64,000 nt of DNA from Trissonchulus latispiculum (GCA_030248195.1 JASAND010004144.1:30001-94000); one strand, 5' to 3'; counted from the first letter of the stretch, positions 10,720 to 22,931 are shown. Notes: generated by a model from the sequence alone, not told the origin. Program-made: numbers and translations.

Positions 10720-13700
10720 ATGTATGACACTGAACAGATCGTAATCACTATTTTACAGAAAGCTAAGAATCAGAAATATCGATTCAATACTTCGTCTATC
10801 AAGATTCAATACTTTAATCAATCAACTATCTCGAATCAGGAGCGTATTTACGTCTGTCAGGTGCACAATTTATATGTAACCGGATTTTGTCTGCATGCGT
10901 TTACTAAATGATAAACGGTTGCGGAGTAGAGTCGGGCGTATTACGTCAACTGTGCTGAGCTGGTGTTATCTGCAGCCTACTTTTGTAGAAATACCGAGAT
11001 ATTTGAACAATGGTGATTAGTAAACAAAACAAGCATCTAATCTTCTTTATTAGATAGGATGACATATATTGACACAATAGTCTTGTGTGAAACTATAAGC
11101 TAATTGTTATATTGGGAAGTTTTTGTAAAGTAACTGTCACAAGGTAGTCTTATCCGCAATAATTATTTACGACTGTGTAACTATTTGTTGTACAACGGGG
11201 GCTATACTAGAGAGAAAGTTATGCATAAAAACTTCAAAATCTTAGCTTATATTTTAGAACGTTTATAATTAACAATCCAAAATGTAGAACTTGTTCGTAT
11301 GGTGAGTTTCAATGATCTTGAAATATGCCAAAGCTTAAAATATAAAAAACAAATAATGTATTAACAAAGCACCTCTTGGGTTATGACTATGTTGGGAAAT
11401 AAAGACTATGTTATTTGTCTTGTAGAAACTTGTTTATCCTGCTCATCTTAACAAACTTAACCCAGTAAGGACACACATTTAATCGGCTGCTTATTGCATG
11501 ATCAAACAGTCAGAGCTCTTTAGTTTTCAAGTTGAGGTCTATCAGGTAACATGGTGAGACTGCAGCTCCGACCTATAGGTTCTGTTAGGTTCTAATACTA
11601 ATGTAATAAATGATATGCAAATTTTAAGAAAATACCAACACTGAGCTAATCCGGTTTTTGTATACTGTTCTTGGAATTGCAGCTTGAAGTTTAAGTATTC
11701 AGCCACAAACTTATTTCAGAAAATACCAGCTGGATTCAATTTGCTCAACCTTTCCTTAAAAGTCACTAAGCTGTTTACCCATTCTCAAGGCTATGACTTT
11801 TAGTTTTTCATCTGAACATTGTTCAGTGCTCAGTGCCGTGACTTTGAATAATAGTCTCTGCTTAAGTTACAATTATTAGTATAGTCAGTGTTCACAAAAT
11901 GATTTGACCGTTTATAGGAAATCTCGGTCCATGTCTCCACGAATATTATGTATCAAGTTTATTACACTATCTAAATGCCCATCACTGTATTAAGTTTGTT
12001 GTTAATGGAAATGCAATTGAAGCGTTTCAAGTGACGAAACTCAAAATTCCGCGATGGATCTTTAGCGAGATCGCTGTTGGTATGCAAATTCTTAGTATAT
12101 ATTTATTGCTGGATTCCCACATTTGTTTACATATTTGAGCTCCCAAAAATAAGTTTCAAGTTAAGGAGACCTGTTTAGTATCTTCAAAGTACCCATCCAG
12201 TAATTACAAAGTTAAAGTTTACTATTATGGGGTGATTTCATATTTTAGACGAGTGTATACAAATGATACCAGACCATAAAAATCCAAACGTAGAGATTTC
12301 TGCCAGTGAACTAGAAGGTGAATATGCACATGCTTAATCGGGGTCTTTGTCATTATGCCCCACAGCAGAATCCAGAATCCGACGAAGCATTTTGAAGGAT
12401 TGATTTGAAATTTGGTAGGGGTAGGTTTTCGGACCTGCTGATTTCAAAAATGCAAAAATTTAAGTTTAAAAATTTTTTAATGATTTAAAAATTTTAGTTG
12501 GTAAGGGAGACCAAGGGGATCAAAAACATTTTGTCTTCGATTTCACCCAAAAGTTGTATATTGGGGTTTTCGGGGTCGCTGAACACGAATCTGTCTGAAG
12601 TCCGTCTTTGGCTTCCAACCTAGTCCTAGCACCTAGTCGGAACGAGGGTACACTCAGAAGCTCTATGTTTACATGCATAAGCTCAAGAACAAGCTGTTTG
12701 TTTAATTTGTGCCTGAGCCCAGCTTTAGAACATAAGCATAGTGCGCAAACTTTTGAAGTGATGGGTCTGATTTGCAGGAGAGGGAGCAGTCATTAGCAAA
12801 TAGAGCATGGTTTTTATTCTGGTAACATAGAGAATGTCTGGGGGCACAAATATTATTATGTATTCGTGGTAATACGTAAACATAGACTGAGGTACAAGTC
12901 TCCATTCAAAAACCTTCCTTTAGGTGCAAACAAACCACCTAAAGCTCCTTAAAACAGGCCTAATAGCTAAAACAAGGATTAATCCAGAACAATAAATACT
13001 GCTAAAATACAGTACTAAATGGGTGCATCTGTCCCATTTTCTCTCAAATGATAGCGCCATACTGGTATACTAATCTTTGAGGAAATTCTGCCTTGACGAA
13101 ACTGGAAAGGTTAGAAAATGAGTATATACTCAACAACAAGAAGGCGTCGAAATTGTGTTTTTAACTAACCTTTAAATTTAAATTTCCCGAGAACATCATT
13201 TGCTGAGAAAATGTTAATATTGGTGACTTTTGAATTCTAATATCCATGTTTGCGTAAAATTTAAAATGTTGTTCAGTTTTATATTCTAGTGGTCAGACCA
13301 CGCCGGAGAGGTTCCTCTACTCTCCTATTTCTTATGCAACAATTTGTGGGGATTCAGAGAAATCCGAAGACGATCAGTCCGAAGCAGATTTTTCTGGGCA
13401 GAAAAGTAATGCTTACTTCTGCACATTACAATATGCTTAAGGTAGCGCTTGTTTTATCGGGATTATTGATGTAAGATTTGGACAGTTTGTTCAATTTTGA
13501 AGAAATACCTAAGTGAGTCTAGTCTGGTTGGAGTGTAATCTTGTGACAGAACCTCGGCTCCTGGGAACCCATAATTGGATTGTTACCTTCATGGCTTAGA
13601 AAATCAAAGTATTATTTAAGTTTCAAATGATAACTTTGAATGCACAGTGTGAAAGAGTGGAAAAACAGTTTTAAGACGACGTGCATATCTCCTATCTACG

Positions 13701-13930
13701 TGGTTTCCATCAAAAGTTACAGGCGGTTGAATATAAGACACAGTTACGTTTACCATTCCCATCGCGAATGGCAATGTAAAAACCAATCGTTCGGAAACGA
13801 ATTCTACAGGGCTTTTCATGATGCTTTTGTGTTAAATTTGTTCATTATTTTATGAAATACACTGTGCGACTTATTAATTGTGATTAAAATTTTGCATAAT
13901 ATTTGCGCAAAATTAAAGTGATTAGTGCGA
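10720..13930. other. Intergenic, 3.2 kb with no supported gene
   Basis: AT-rich. Short ORFs at 12608, 13289 and 13640 lack motifs or splice support. No repeats were seen that match the rest of the window. Confidence 0.35.
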
Positions 13931-14225
13931 AATTTTTCATTTTGATCTTCTCATAAATGCTGAGACCAAACTCGCTCAAATTTTGCATGCAAGTTTATTA
14001 GACGAGGGCGCAGGGGCAATTTTTTAGTTCGTGTTTAAATCGTATATTCCGTGAGATATTGACTTTCAAAGATTTGGAATATTCATAAAATACTCAAAAC
14101 TGAATAAATCGAAAGACCCATCGAATAAAATTGCCCCTGCGTTAGATTTATTTACGCATTTGTGCCAGATTTGAGCTAATTTCATTTAGCCGTTAATAAG
14201 TGAGACCGTTTTGAAAATTTCAGCT
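13930..14225. repeat. Degenerate foldback element
   Basis: The inner arms GCAGGGGCAATTTT (14010-14023) and AAAATTGCCCCTGC (14126-14139) are perfect inverted copies. Outward homology (ctcaaat, aaatgc, ctca..gagac) extends to roughly 100 bp per arm with many differences. Confidence 0.5.
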
Positions 14226-14239
14226 TATCCCGCTTGTGT

Positions 14240-15240
14240 AAGTCGCAAGCCAAGCACTGGATTATTCAAATTCTATATATGGCTAGCATTCAACACCAAC
14301 TACCTCCGCTGAAAGTTTGAAATTGATTCGTTGGAAAATAGACTCAGAAGAACCGTTGCCGGTAATGCAAGCGCCCCATAAAGATTCGAGTCCCTTCTTT
14401 CAAATAAAGAAAAACAGAATTCACACAAATTTTGAGATCTCAAGAAAATAGTAGGAAAAATACAATGAAACTCAATGGTTTAAACTTTTGCACTACATTG
14501 GTTGGTTTTATAATTTTAACACGGATGAGCCTACTAAGTCATACAAATCACCTAAACAGTGGCTATATCTACGTTGCGATTAATAATAAAATTCATAGTG
14601 TAAGCAACATATTGCCATTGAAATTATCACTGTCGAAGACGCTCTATTGCAACTTTCAACTTTAGCTGAAAAGTAAAACTTGTTTTAGAAATAGGTCAGT
14701 GTACAGTTTGCTTACAATGTGGGACTACACCTATTTTGAGATTTCGATGTTGTAGGCTAGTTACATTATTAGATTCACTTATGTCATACCCCTGAATATT
14801 TGCACTTCAACAAACCTTTAGTTATTGGCAGGCTGTTTAACTCAGGTTGTTTAACTACCTAAGAGTTTACAGCAGGAAAAGTAAACACTGCAATGTATTA
14901 AGTTTGCAATTTGCCCGGAACACTAAAACCAAATCTGTAAACGGTAAACTCTTGTTCTATGGGGTTGTGCTGCGCTGACATTTAACAAAAACAAGCAATT
15001 TTGGGAAATTAATTACGACAAATTGAGCTAAGATACATATGCCTAAGATACATCACTTCATGCCGTCTCGGCTATGATCGTGTTGATTTAAGTGGTGCGT
15101 TCTATTATCCTTATTGATATTGCTTATTCTTGATATTAATTCCTATTGACTATTATTGCCGGCCTATTATTATTCTTGGCCCTATTCTGATTTTCTATTG
15201 CTGGCCTGAGTCTCCTTTTTAGGGACAAAGGCTTCCTATT
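14240..15240. other. Intergenic, nothing recognised
   Basis: The 14432-14665 ORF has no motif. The stretch 15100-15200 is rich in tattattct words. Confidence 0.3.
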
Positions 15241-15245
15241 TTATT

Positions 15246-15539
15246 ATGGGTGAACCCTCGGGTGATCCCCAGGCCAATCACAGAACGGACGAAGAAGAAA
15301 CCGAAGAAGACGAAGCGATCAGCCGACGCACGGAGGAAGCGGAGAATGCCAGGTTAGAGGCGCTGGAGAAGACGGGATTCCTCCGGGAGGCACCGGGAAG
15401 ACGAGCTAAAGGTAGAGAAAACAGCTCTACTTTTAGCAAGTGGATACAAAAGGAGGGAGGTTCCCCAAGAACTGAAACAATTCTTGAAAAGGGAGGTCAA
15501 AGTTTTCGGTGTTTACATAACGGAGGAGGGGATAGATAA
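15246..15539 (+). pseudogene. Acidic, charged ORF overlapping the start of the LINE remnant
   Basis: The 97-codon ORF is Glu/Arg-rich and coiled-coil-like (DEEETEEDEAISRRTEEAEN). Its 3' third lies over the reverse transcriptase remnant in another frame. It could be part of a LINE ORF or of the sequence the LINE is fused to. No domain could be named. Confidence 0.25.
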
Positions 15540-16468
15540 CTGGAAAAATGAGGAAAAATTCGATGAAGTTTTGGAAAGTTTCGGGTCAGCTACCCCTCCC
15601 GTGAGGTCATCAGCCTGTGCCAGAGTGGCCAGCCTGATGACCTACTACCTGAGTGGACTTTGGTGCCTCTCCTGGTTTGTAAGTCCCTCCAGAAATATTG
15701 TAGACAAATTTAAAAAGCGAATGGAAAATTACATTTGGCATTCAGTCAATAATCGAATTTTGATAAATTTTGAATGTGCCTGTTTGCCAAAAACCAAAGG
15801 GGGCATAGCCTTCCCAAATATAGATGTTCGAATTTTCGTCAGATTGGCAATTTTGATAAGGCGGAAATTGTGTCGGTCCAGGCTTGGCACCCAATTTTTG
15901 ACTATTTTTTACGAAAAAGTGGAACAAAAACTCGCTAATCACCTTTATAGGATTCTAATTCCTGATTTTTATAAGGAAATAAGGAGCGAATTCGATTGCT
16001 GAAAAATGGACTGAAACAACCCTAATTATTCCCAGAAATGACTGGGAATATACTTGGGGGTCCATGAAAACCAAATTTGTAGAGAGTATTCCTTTAGATG
16101 TTCATTTGAGACTAGTGCATAACGTTTTGATCACTCAAAAACGAATGCATCAAATGAACAATCAAATTTCCGAAAATTGTGAATTTTGTCAAATTTCTGG
16201 AATTTTGGTTTCAGAGGAATTAATTCACACATTCGTAGAATGTGCAAGAGTTAAATCCTTCTGGAATAGAGTGGAAATTTTGCTTAAAATTGTGTCTAGA
16301 CCATCTCAAATTTTAGAAAATAGAAACCTACGAGCGCATCAAAAATTACTTGGAATTGTGGTCAGGAAAAATCCTATGTTTTTGGGCAATTTAAATCTTA
16401 TCATCCAGCACGCTCAGTGGGCCATCTGGTTCTCTAGAAATCAATTTTGGAAATCGAAAATGTGGTAA
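15412..16468 (+). mobile_element. Non-LTR (LINE) retrotransposon, reverse transcriptase C-terminal remnant
   Basis: From about 15412 one frame reads VEKTALLLASGYK and then KVFGVYITEEG, the segment that follows the fingers/palm in LINE reverse transcriptases. The thumb-like region to 16002 (RVASLMTYYLSGLW, PKTKGGIAFPN) fits LINE C-termini. After a stop and frame change, 16064-16468 carries a zf-RVT-like motif: CEFC, then ELIHTFVEC..SFW (C-x2-C ... H-x4-C). Catalytic RT motifs, the endonuclease and the 5' end are missing, as expected for a 5'-truncated dead copy. The 3' limit lies somewhere before 16750. Confidence 0.7.
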
Positions 16469-16892
16469 ATATTTGAGACATTTTCGTGAAGTCATTGGGG
16501 CGAATTGCCCGAAATGCGGGGGCTTTTTAAGAAGATGTTTCAATTTGCAGAAAATTAGAAGGCGGTTTTGGAATTTTCTATTTGAACGATTCGGGAATTT
16601 TGACCATGAAAGCAGACTAATCTGGATTTTGGAAGAAAATTAAAAGGTGGGTGGGTTACGATCTATAAAGATAAAATTTTATGAAATTTTTAAAAGGTTT
16701 GAGTGCCTAAGGGGGCCCCCCGAATAACCGCCGCCCTCCGATTTCCTTAAATCTCAACTCGATTTCTATTAATGAAATTTAAAGAGGTAATTGTTATAAT
16801 AAGCGAAACTTTTAATTCTTGCGTCGCTATTCAGAAATGCTGGGAGCCCAATCCCGCAGTTTCCACGGGCTGTCGTATCCATCATTTGTCAT

Positions 16893-17108
16893 CCGGCGGC
16901 AGAATATCTAAATTTCTGCCGCCGGGTAGGTCAGTTCAAATAATTGTCGTCTGGCGGCAGAATTGGTATTTCTGCCGCCAGGTAAGTCTCTTGTCATCTG
17001 GCGGCGAAGCCAGCAAAAAGGCTTGCCGCCAGGTAGGTCCAATCAGAAATTCCGGCCACCGCCGGTATAGAAATATAAATAAATGCCGCCCGTTTAGAAA
17101 CGGGCGGC
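16893..17108. repeat. Array of five GC-rich hairpins
   Basis: Perfect 12-bp stems lie at 16893-16904/16914-16925 (CCGGCGGCAGAA) and 16951-16962/16970-16981 (CTGGCGGCAGAA). A third stem with a 1-nt bulge is at 16998-17011/17020-17032, a short ccggc/gccgg hairpin follows near 17053, and a 10-bp stem lies at 17085-17094/17099-17108. The first three share the flanks tgtcrtc before and ggtargtc after, so they are tandem copies of about 50-58 bp. Compensating changes (CCGG/CCGG versus CTGG/CCAG, and the swap of the inner stem in copy 3) keep the pairing. A long ORF across the region is a by-product. Confidence 0.8.
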
Positions 17109-17165
17109 ACAAATCTCCAAAAACTGGGCCAGCATAATAATTTGCCCACCTAAAATAGAATAAAG

Positions 17166-17320
17166 AATATAGTTTGTATTTTTTGTAGAAAGGAAAAAGG
17201 CAGAAAACCTAATTAGAAAAATCAAAAATCTACATTTTTTAAAGGAAAAATGCAGAAAACCCAAAAACAATAAATTTAAATCCTGCATTTTCAAAAGGAA
17301 AATGCAGGAAAACCCTCTCA
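17166..17320. repeat. Second hairpin array, AT-rich, three units
   Basis: Three units end in gcaggaaaacc or gcagaaaacc. The last has a perfect 11-bp stem, CCTGCATTTTC/GAAAATGCAGG, around AAAAG (about 17281-17307). The two earlier units are weaker versions (ctacattttttaaaggaaaaatgcag, tttttgtagaaaggaaaaaggcag). It directly follows the GC-rich array. Confidence 0.6.
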
Positions 17321-17515
17321 TGGTGAAAAAAGCATTCAAGCGACTGCACTTGAAAACAGGTTTTTGAAGACTGGCTACGTTGAAATTTTGTTGCATACTT
17401 TTCGCTTCGCTGTCTAAAATCAATGGACTAGCCTCAGCCTGAAAATTAACACACACCTTTGTTGCAAAGGCTGCCAAAACAGGAAAGAAAGCCGCCTAGA
17501 CAAACTTCAAAGGAA

Positions 17516-17584
17516 GCCGCTTTGGCTCAGTGAGAGAGCACTTGACTCCGAAGCGAATGACGTGGAATCAGTCCCACCAGCGGC
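17516..17584 (+). tRNA. Degenerate tRNA-like sequence (anticodon position reads CCG)
   Basis: The acceptor arms GCCGCTT/CAGCGGC pair at six of seven positions, and the D arm GCTC/GAGC is perfect. The T arm GTGG/CCAC is partial with a poor B box, and the anticodon stem is broken. It is probably a tRNA pseudogene or SINE head. Confidence 0.45.
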
Positions 17585-17590
17585 CAAAAT

Positions 17591-18268
17591 TTTTCTTTTA
17601 GAAACGTTTTGGCTGCTGTTGGGATTAGACACTCCAAATTAAAATTAATAGAAGTTTAATAGATCGAAAAAAGGTAAACTTTAAGGAATTTCCAATCTTT
17701 CTGTTTGTTAAAACTTGGCTTTCCCTTCTAATAGAAAACTGCGAATAAGTTGAAATTTTTCTTCGCAATCTCAGAGGAGGCTTTCTCCAAGTTAGTCTTA
17801 GACTCTCAAAACAATGTGATTCCTGGAACCTCTTTGTTTAGTGTTTTGTGAATCTTTTCTATATTTTGCGACTAGTTATGCATGCTGCTTCCCAATTCTG
17901 AATTTTCTAAAGTTCGTTTCTCAAAACAAATTCAAAGAGGAATTTCTAGAACCTCAATTCAGCAGTTTCTGTTACGATTTTTTCCGTGAATGGGTGGAAA
18001 CTCCCTAATTCGCTTGAAGTCTGTGACTTTTGCATTCGGGAATCGTATGTAATTTGCATACTAGCTATTATGCGGGGTTTCGCTTGTGCATTCCAAAACT
18101 GTGAAAGCCGTCAAGAACTGGATTTAAAAACAAAAATTCGACTTGACTGGAATTAAAAACTCGGCTTAAATCTTTTAGCGGCATCAACAGATTACAATGT
18201 ATAAAATTTAATAAAATGTTCTTTAAAATTTTCTAACCGTAGTAGTTTACAAGAATTAACATGTTAGC
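17591..18268. other. Intergenic, nothing recognised
   Basis: No repeats, exons or RNA motifs could be supported. Confidence 0.3.
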
Positions 18269-18541
18269 ATGTCAGTAATTGTAAGGATTCTGTATATATA
18301 TAAGAAAGAACACAAGAAAGCATGTGAGAAAGGTGAAGTATACAAAAGTGGAATAGCAGAACATTGCTGGTCAAATGACCACGGTCCAAACTGGGGAGAA
18401 GTTAAAGTGTTAGCTAAGGAACAAAACCTAAGAAAGAGAGAAATTAAAGAGACAATAGAAATGAAAAAGCGGGGAATACGGGCTTATAGTCAACCAAGCA
18501 TTGATATAAGTGACATCTGGCTATCAGGAATTGGACTCTAA
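18269..18541 (+). pseudogene. Penelope-like element, GIY-YIG endonuclease C-terminal fragment
   Basis: The 90-codon ORF reads EHKKACEKGEVYKSGIAEH, then W..DHGPNWGEVKVLAKE and KREIKETIEM. This is the R..EHK...IAEH.W...H.I.W...KVL..E...KR.IKE pattern of the GIY-YIG domain at the C-terminus of Penelope-like retroelements. The GIY-YIG signature itself and the reverse transcriptase lie upstream and are absent. The domain normally nicks target DNA to prime insertion. This copy is truncated and dead. Confidence 0.7.
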
Positions 18542-18691
18542 CGTAGGCGGAAACATCAATGGAAGGTCTAATACACAGCCTTAGTGTAATAACAGGGTAC
18601 ACAGTACAAGTACATTGTAACAGTGTACACACTAAGTGCAATTGAAACTGGGAGAATACAATAAGTATAAGTTCCAAGCAAGTAAAATTCT

Positions 18692-18760
18692 CCCCTGGGT
18701 AGTATAGTGGTACTGTTACACAGGGCGCGTACGGTCCCGGATCAAATCCTCGACCGCCTC
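18692..18760 (+). tRNA. tRNA-like Pol III promoter sequence
   Basis: An A-box-like tagtatagtggta and a B-box-like ggatcaaatcctc are spaced as in a tRNA, just downstream of the Penelope-like fragment. Acceptor pairing is poor. It is likely a tRNA-derived repeat, not a functional gene. Confidence 0.35.
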
Positions 18761-18860
18761 TTATCCCAACAGCCTGAAGCCTGAAGCCGCCCATAGGTAA
18801 AGATGGGCGAAACGTCGCGACCCAAAATTTAACAGCTGCCGTGGCAAGAAAAGGCCAATC

Positions 18861-19980
18861 ATCTAATTCTAGTAATGACACGAAGCCAGGAAGAACGTAC
18901 AGATCAGAAAAGGTTTTACTAATTTCGCAATTAAAAGTTAAAGCTGCTCTATACTGTGAATCTCATTCAATGTGTAACTCTGTGCAGCATTGTGTTAAGC
19001 TACAGTTTAATTTTAGCTTTAAGCACATTACTGTTTTTAGGAATTAATACAGTTACTTAAGTTAGTACAGTTAGAGTAGAACTCTATTTTAATCCAGGCA
19101 ACTTAAAATTAACGTACTTACTTACTTAATTAAATTAGTTTCATTTATTATATTTGCGTTTTCAATCAGTTTTATTCCATAATTACTTGTCAAATATTTG
19201 AACACTGTTCGAATTCCAAAACTGGAGACTTCTAAAGTCAATACATATTTTGTACTTTTGCACAATCTTTGCAGTTAGAGAATCTGATGGGCCCCCCAAA
19301 CTGTTAACCTTTACATTTTACCTTTCCACTTCTCTTTAATACAGACCAACGCCTCAGCAGGAGAGCAATTAAAGGATTAATTTTCTCTTCCAATTTTGGG
19401 GGCTCCACTAGATTCCTACAAGCCCTTTTATGTTTACAAAATCTGTTTAATGTTCTTACACGACCCTGTGGGCTTTAAAAAAGAGGTATCATTAGGTTTT
19501 TCATTTCTTCTGGTTATCTTCGTACTCATTACAAAATTACACAGCATATAAAAACCTTAAATAAAACCTTCAAGAACTTTACACTATAACAAGCTATATT
19601 CACACATTAATAGATTTGGAATTAAACTCGGCCCGTTGTCGTGTTCTGCTTAAAAAAATGTTAAGCAATTTATTTAACTAGTCCGTAAAGTGAAAGTTAA
19701 ACGAGTTAAAAACTTTTAATTCGCAACTTGCAAAAGCGCTCAATTACAGTAGTAAGTTTTAGTTATTTTTAATCTACTTGTGGAGATACAAAATTTGAAG
19801 GTTTTGTCTGAGAAGGTTAGAAAAACACTAATAAAATTACAAACAATTAAGATTTTTAAATGTTTGTGGGTTGAACGATACGTATTCCAGATGTTTACAG
19901 TACAGTTGAACTTGTGGAAAGTAAAATCTGTCTGAAATGCCTGCTGATAAAATGCGGTAGGTTGGAAAACATTGAATCGC
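18861..19980. other. Intergenic, nothing recognised
   Basis: AT-rich sequence with no supported coding region. The segment 19980-20100 starts a run of local duplications described separately. Confidence 0.3.
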
Positions 19981-19989
19981 AAATTGATG

Positions 19990-20250
19990 ATAAAAAATGT
20001 AAAAACAAGCACTTGTTCACAATTTAATGCACATAAGCAAAATTGAATCGTAAGTTAATAAAAATTACAAAAGCAACATTAGTTCAAAATTTAATGCAAC
20101 AAAGTCATGTTGTGCTAAAGAAGATTAGTTTCTTGATATGTCATGTGAGATAAATAGTGAAGCTGACTTGAAAAAAGATCAGGCCATGTTGTGCTAAAAA
20201 GACTATGCTGTTGATATGTTATGCGATGTAAACAGTGAAAGATGACAGTT
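19990..20250. repeat. Local degenerate tandem duplications
   Basis: catgttgtgctaaa..ttgatatgt.atg occurs at about 20106 and again at about 20187. An upstream pair shares ttcaaaatttaatgca/ttcacaatttaatgca. Confidence 0.6.
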
Positions 20251-20289
20251 ATAAATATTGAGATCAGGTTTAGGAATAAAATAAGGTAA

Positions 20290-20362
20290 AAGGATAAAGG
20301 AATGACTGGGATTTATTTTAGTTTAGAGAAAGTAGGGTGACTGGAACGTAGTCACCGCTACT
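20290..20362 (-). repeat. Repeat R1, partial copy 3
   Basis: Shares tagggtgactggaacgtag and the adjoining gcta-ct end with 3321-3572, in the same orientation. It overlaps the 3' end of the zinc-finger-like ORF on the minus strand. Confidence 0.5.
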
Positions 20363-20616
20363 AAATATGGGTCTACCAATGGTTTACCTTCCAAACCTGC
20401 TTTTAGCTCTGTATACAATTTCCCTGGATTGTATCGTTTTGCATGATCTTGTGACTGTCCAGTCGTTGCTACCACGAGAAGGCATAATGAGCAAGTGAAC
20501 AATTTTAAATAGACGTGGTCTTCGATGTGCCTACGAAGATCCAGAGTGCCAGAGTGGGAAGGGCTTTGCCACAGTTTTTGTGCCACAGTGCCGCAGTGCC
20601 ACAGCCACGGAAGCAT
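20323..20616 (-). pseudogene. C2H2 zinc-finger-like ORF fragment
   Basis: The minus-strand ORF has the typical linker order DLRRHIEDH..FTCSLC: the His pair of one finger followed by the Cys pair of the next. The second finger's His pair is incomplete (DHAKRY). The first finger's Cys pair is not in this frame. It is probably a decayed member of a zinc-finger family, with its C-terminus merging into repeat R1. Confidence 0.35.
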
Positions 20617-20948
20617 TGTTGATTACTGATAACTGACTCTTTCAGTTAGCCCTTCTAAAACAAAGTATATGCTTATTTCAGGCATTTGGTTTACATATGG
20701 ACAAACAGGCTGTTTGACGAACTGTGTTTGTTATGATGAGATGAAATTTTGTGCTCTCTTGTTACTCAGAAGTTTCCTGAAGGTCGTATTTCTGCAGATC
20801 CTACAAGATATAGTATTGGTAATTTATTTAAATATTGCTTTGTGGCTCTGACAGAAAATATTAACCAGCTAAGTGGACTGAACTCTATTTTGTTTGATAA
20901 AACATGAGACTCCTACGGCTCTGTTTGTCTCAAAAATAAAACTACAGA

Positions 20949-21258
20949 CATGACCACTACTGCAGTCACGCAGCATCTACAGATGGGTCTACTGGATCTA
21001 CCACAATTTTTTCTGTCTCCACAAGTCTCCAGTACTGTACCGACTACGACAGCAGCAACAGCAACAACAACAACAGCAACACAAACAGCAACAACTGAAA
21101 CAGAACAAACCGCAGAATCGACATCTAAGGCGCCAATATCGCCACAGATTCATCCGTTTCCTGACCGTCGTTCTTCTTCTGAACCTTCTGAATCTTCCGA
21201 CCTGATGTTTTCAACACTACTGCTCCTTCGTTACCTCCGGCCGCCTTCTCTTGCTTGA
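20949..21258 (+). other. Thr/Ser-rich low-complexity ORF with (ACA/CAG) repeats
   Basis: The ATG-started ORF is dominated by Thr codons from an imperfect acaacagcaaca repeat (about 21040-21120). A similar Thr-rich ORF begins at 37871. There is no domain and the coding status is doubtful. Confidence 0.25.
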
Positions 21259-22026
21259 ATTCGTTGACCGCAGCCATTTCAGGAATTTCAGGAATTTTTG
21301 CTGCGAAACTTTCTAAGTCTCTCTCAAAAAATCCAGATAACCGCGGCTATGGACAGGCCCCATTGTTCTCGGGTCGTTGATTAACCGAGCATAATGTTGG
21401 AATCGAATACGAGGAAACGGCGGGCTCCCAACCATAGAGCTTTTGGCTTTACATAGTAGCTGGCCCGCACTGCACCTGTTTTGCGTCCGTGTTTTTTGCA
21501 CCAACTCCATAATTTACAGCTAAGCTACTTATAAATTTTAAAAACGTTTAGAAAATAAATTTGCTACTTATCGCAATATTACTGCTATTGGTATTGGTGG
21601 CTCTTTTGGCTTTGGTGTATGTTGTGCTACGATGCTGCAAACACAGATAGAAGCAGCGACAAAACATCAATCAAGTAGCTCCCATGGAACTCGATTTGAT
21701 AAGCTTTAGATCTTATATTGATTCTGACCGAGTATAGAATGATACTACGGAACCTGTTTTTCAAAGATTGTGACAATTTCTCTATATTTAATTCGAACGA
21801 CTGACATTTGGAAATTAAGAACATTTGAACAGGTCGTTTGAATAAAGTTTCATACCGATTTATGTTTATTGATAACTGTGTAATTATCTTTTAGATCGCA
21901 GAACTAAAGATCGTAATGTATCCAACTAAGATTTGTAAGCTAAGTTTTGATATTAGTAAGACAACTGAATAGATCAAATGAGGAAGAAGAAGAAAGTCAT
22001 GTACCACCGAAGGTGCGAAAAATTCG

Positions 22027-22099
22027 GACCTCCGGTGGGACTCGAACCCACGACATTTTGCGCACTAGTCAAACGCTCTGCCGACTGAGCTACAGAGGC
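22027..22099 (-). tRNA. tRNA-Thr(AGT)-like gene
   Basis: On the minus strand the sequence folds as a cloverleaf. The acceptor GCCTCTG/CGGAGGT pairs with two G.T wobbles, the D arm GCTC/GAGC is intact, and the anticodon loop CTAGTGC carries AGT at 22064-22066 with U33 in place. The T arm GTGGG-TTCGAGT-CCCAC is perfect. The anticodon stem has one mismatch next to the loop. It is the best tRNA candidate in the window. No intron or poly-T terminator is obvious, so a tRNA-derived SINE head or pseudogene remains possible. The plus-strand ORF with GGTRTHD..LSYRGT is only its antisense translation. Confidence 0.6.
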
Positions 22100-22258
22100 A
22101 CAGTCTCATCAAGCTTTGTCGGAATTCGTGTACCAGTATACATGACTTTCACTAAGTGAACCCACGTAAGTAGAAACATGAAATCAAACCAAAACATCAA
22201 AACCTACAATACTGTCTTCGATATGGTTTGATTCTGCTTCATGCAGCTTTTACAGTTC

Positions 22259-22459
22259 TTAGTTTTGAAAACTTTGTAACCTAATGTTACAAATTAGACA
22301 AAATTTTGGACATATATAGGGATGTTGCTTGCCAAGATGACCCTGCAAATCCTGTTGACTAAACACTTTCTGCTTAAAAGTATTTTCGAAACAATGTCTA
22401 CAGCCAAAGACTTTGTTTGCTGATCCTGGTATTTTCGTTGACCACTCTAGTTCAAACAA
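22259..22459 (-). CDS. Orphan C2H2-type zinc-finger ORF
   Basis: The 66-codon ORF has a Cys pair (GCRHC), then a long loop and HLGKQH, followed by CPKFCLIC. The spacing C-x2-C-x16-H-x4-H is looser than the classical finger. It may be one exon of a larger gene; no splice partners could be assigned. Confidence 0.35.
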   Translation of the reverse strand: MFELEWSTKIPGSANKVFGCRHCFENTFKQKVFSQQDLQGHLGKQHPYICPKFCLICNIRLQSFQN

Positions 22460-22931
22460 CTTTACTGAAAATGCATGTAAAGTTATACATAAAAGGTTGT
22501 AGCTTGCACATATATTGACATATAGAAGAAAACAAAACTATTACTGTCTAATCAGTAAATGTTTTGATTTTATATCCGATATCCTGTTACTATATATTTA
22601 TCATATTTATCGGTATTTTGGTAAAAACCTATAGGTTGGTTATCACCTATACCTATCACAGACAGACACTTCCCTCACCCAAAACGGAAGTTGTGGCGAC
22701 ATTAGCTATTTTGAAGTCTGCTTTGTGTTTCCTAGATTTTGCTGATACAGACTGCTGCCAACAGCTCTGGTTTGAAGTCAGCCTTTTCGCTGCATGCTCC
22801 ATACAAAATTTTCAGTCACATAGAAAACCTTAGGCTAATTGTTTTTCAGCTATGTTCAATCATCTGTTTTTTGGAAGTCGCTGACAGACACATACCCTCT
22901 CCGAAAAACGGAACATGTGATGACATTGGCT
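22460..22931. other. Intergenic with a small degenerate duplication
   Basis: ctgatacagactgctgc at about 22741 recurs at about 23380 on the other side of the inserted TIR element, along with similar context (agacacataccctc, agacagacacttccctc). No gene was found. Confidence 0.35.

Noticed and set aside
16893..17032. CRISPR-like array
   Set aside because: Units are self-complementary and adjacent with no unique spacers of constant length; there are no cas genes and the context is animal DNA.
16772..17137. 121-codon ORF rich in Arg/Gly
   Set aside because: It is a translation of the hairpin array; codons follow the repeat, not a protein.
21947..22159. ORF with GGTRTHD..LSYRGT
   Set aside because: Antisense of the tRNA-Thr-like sequence; a common false protein.
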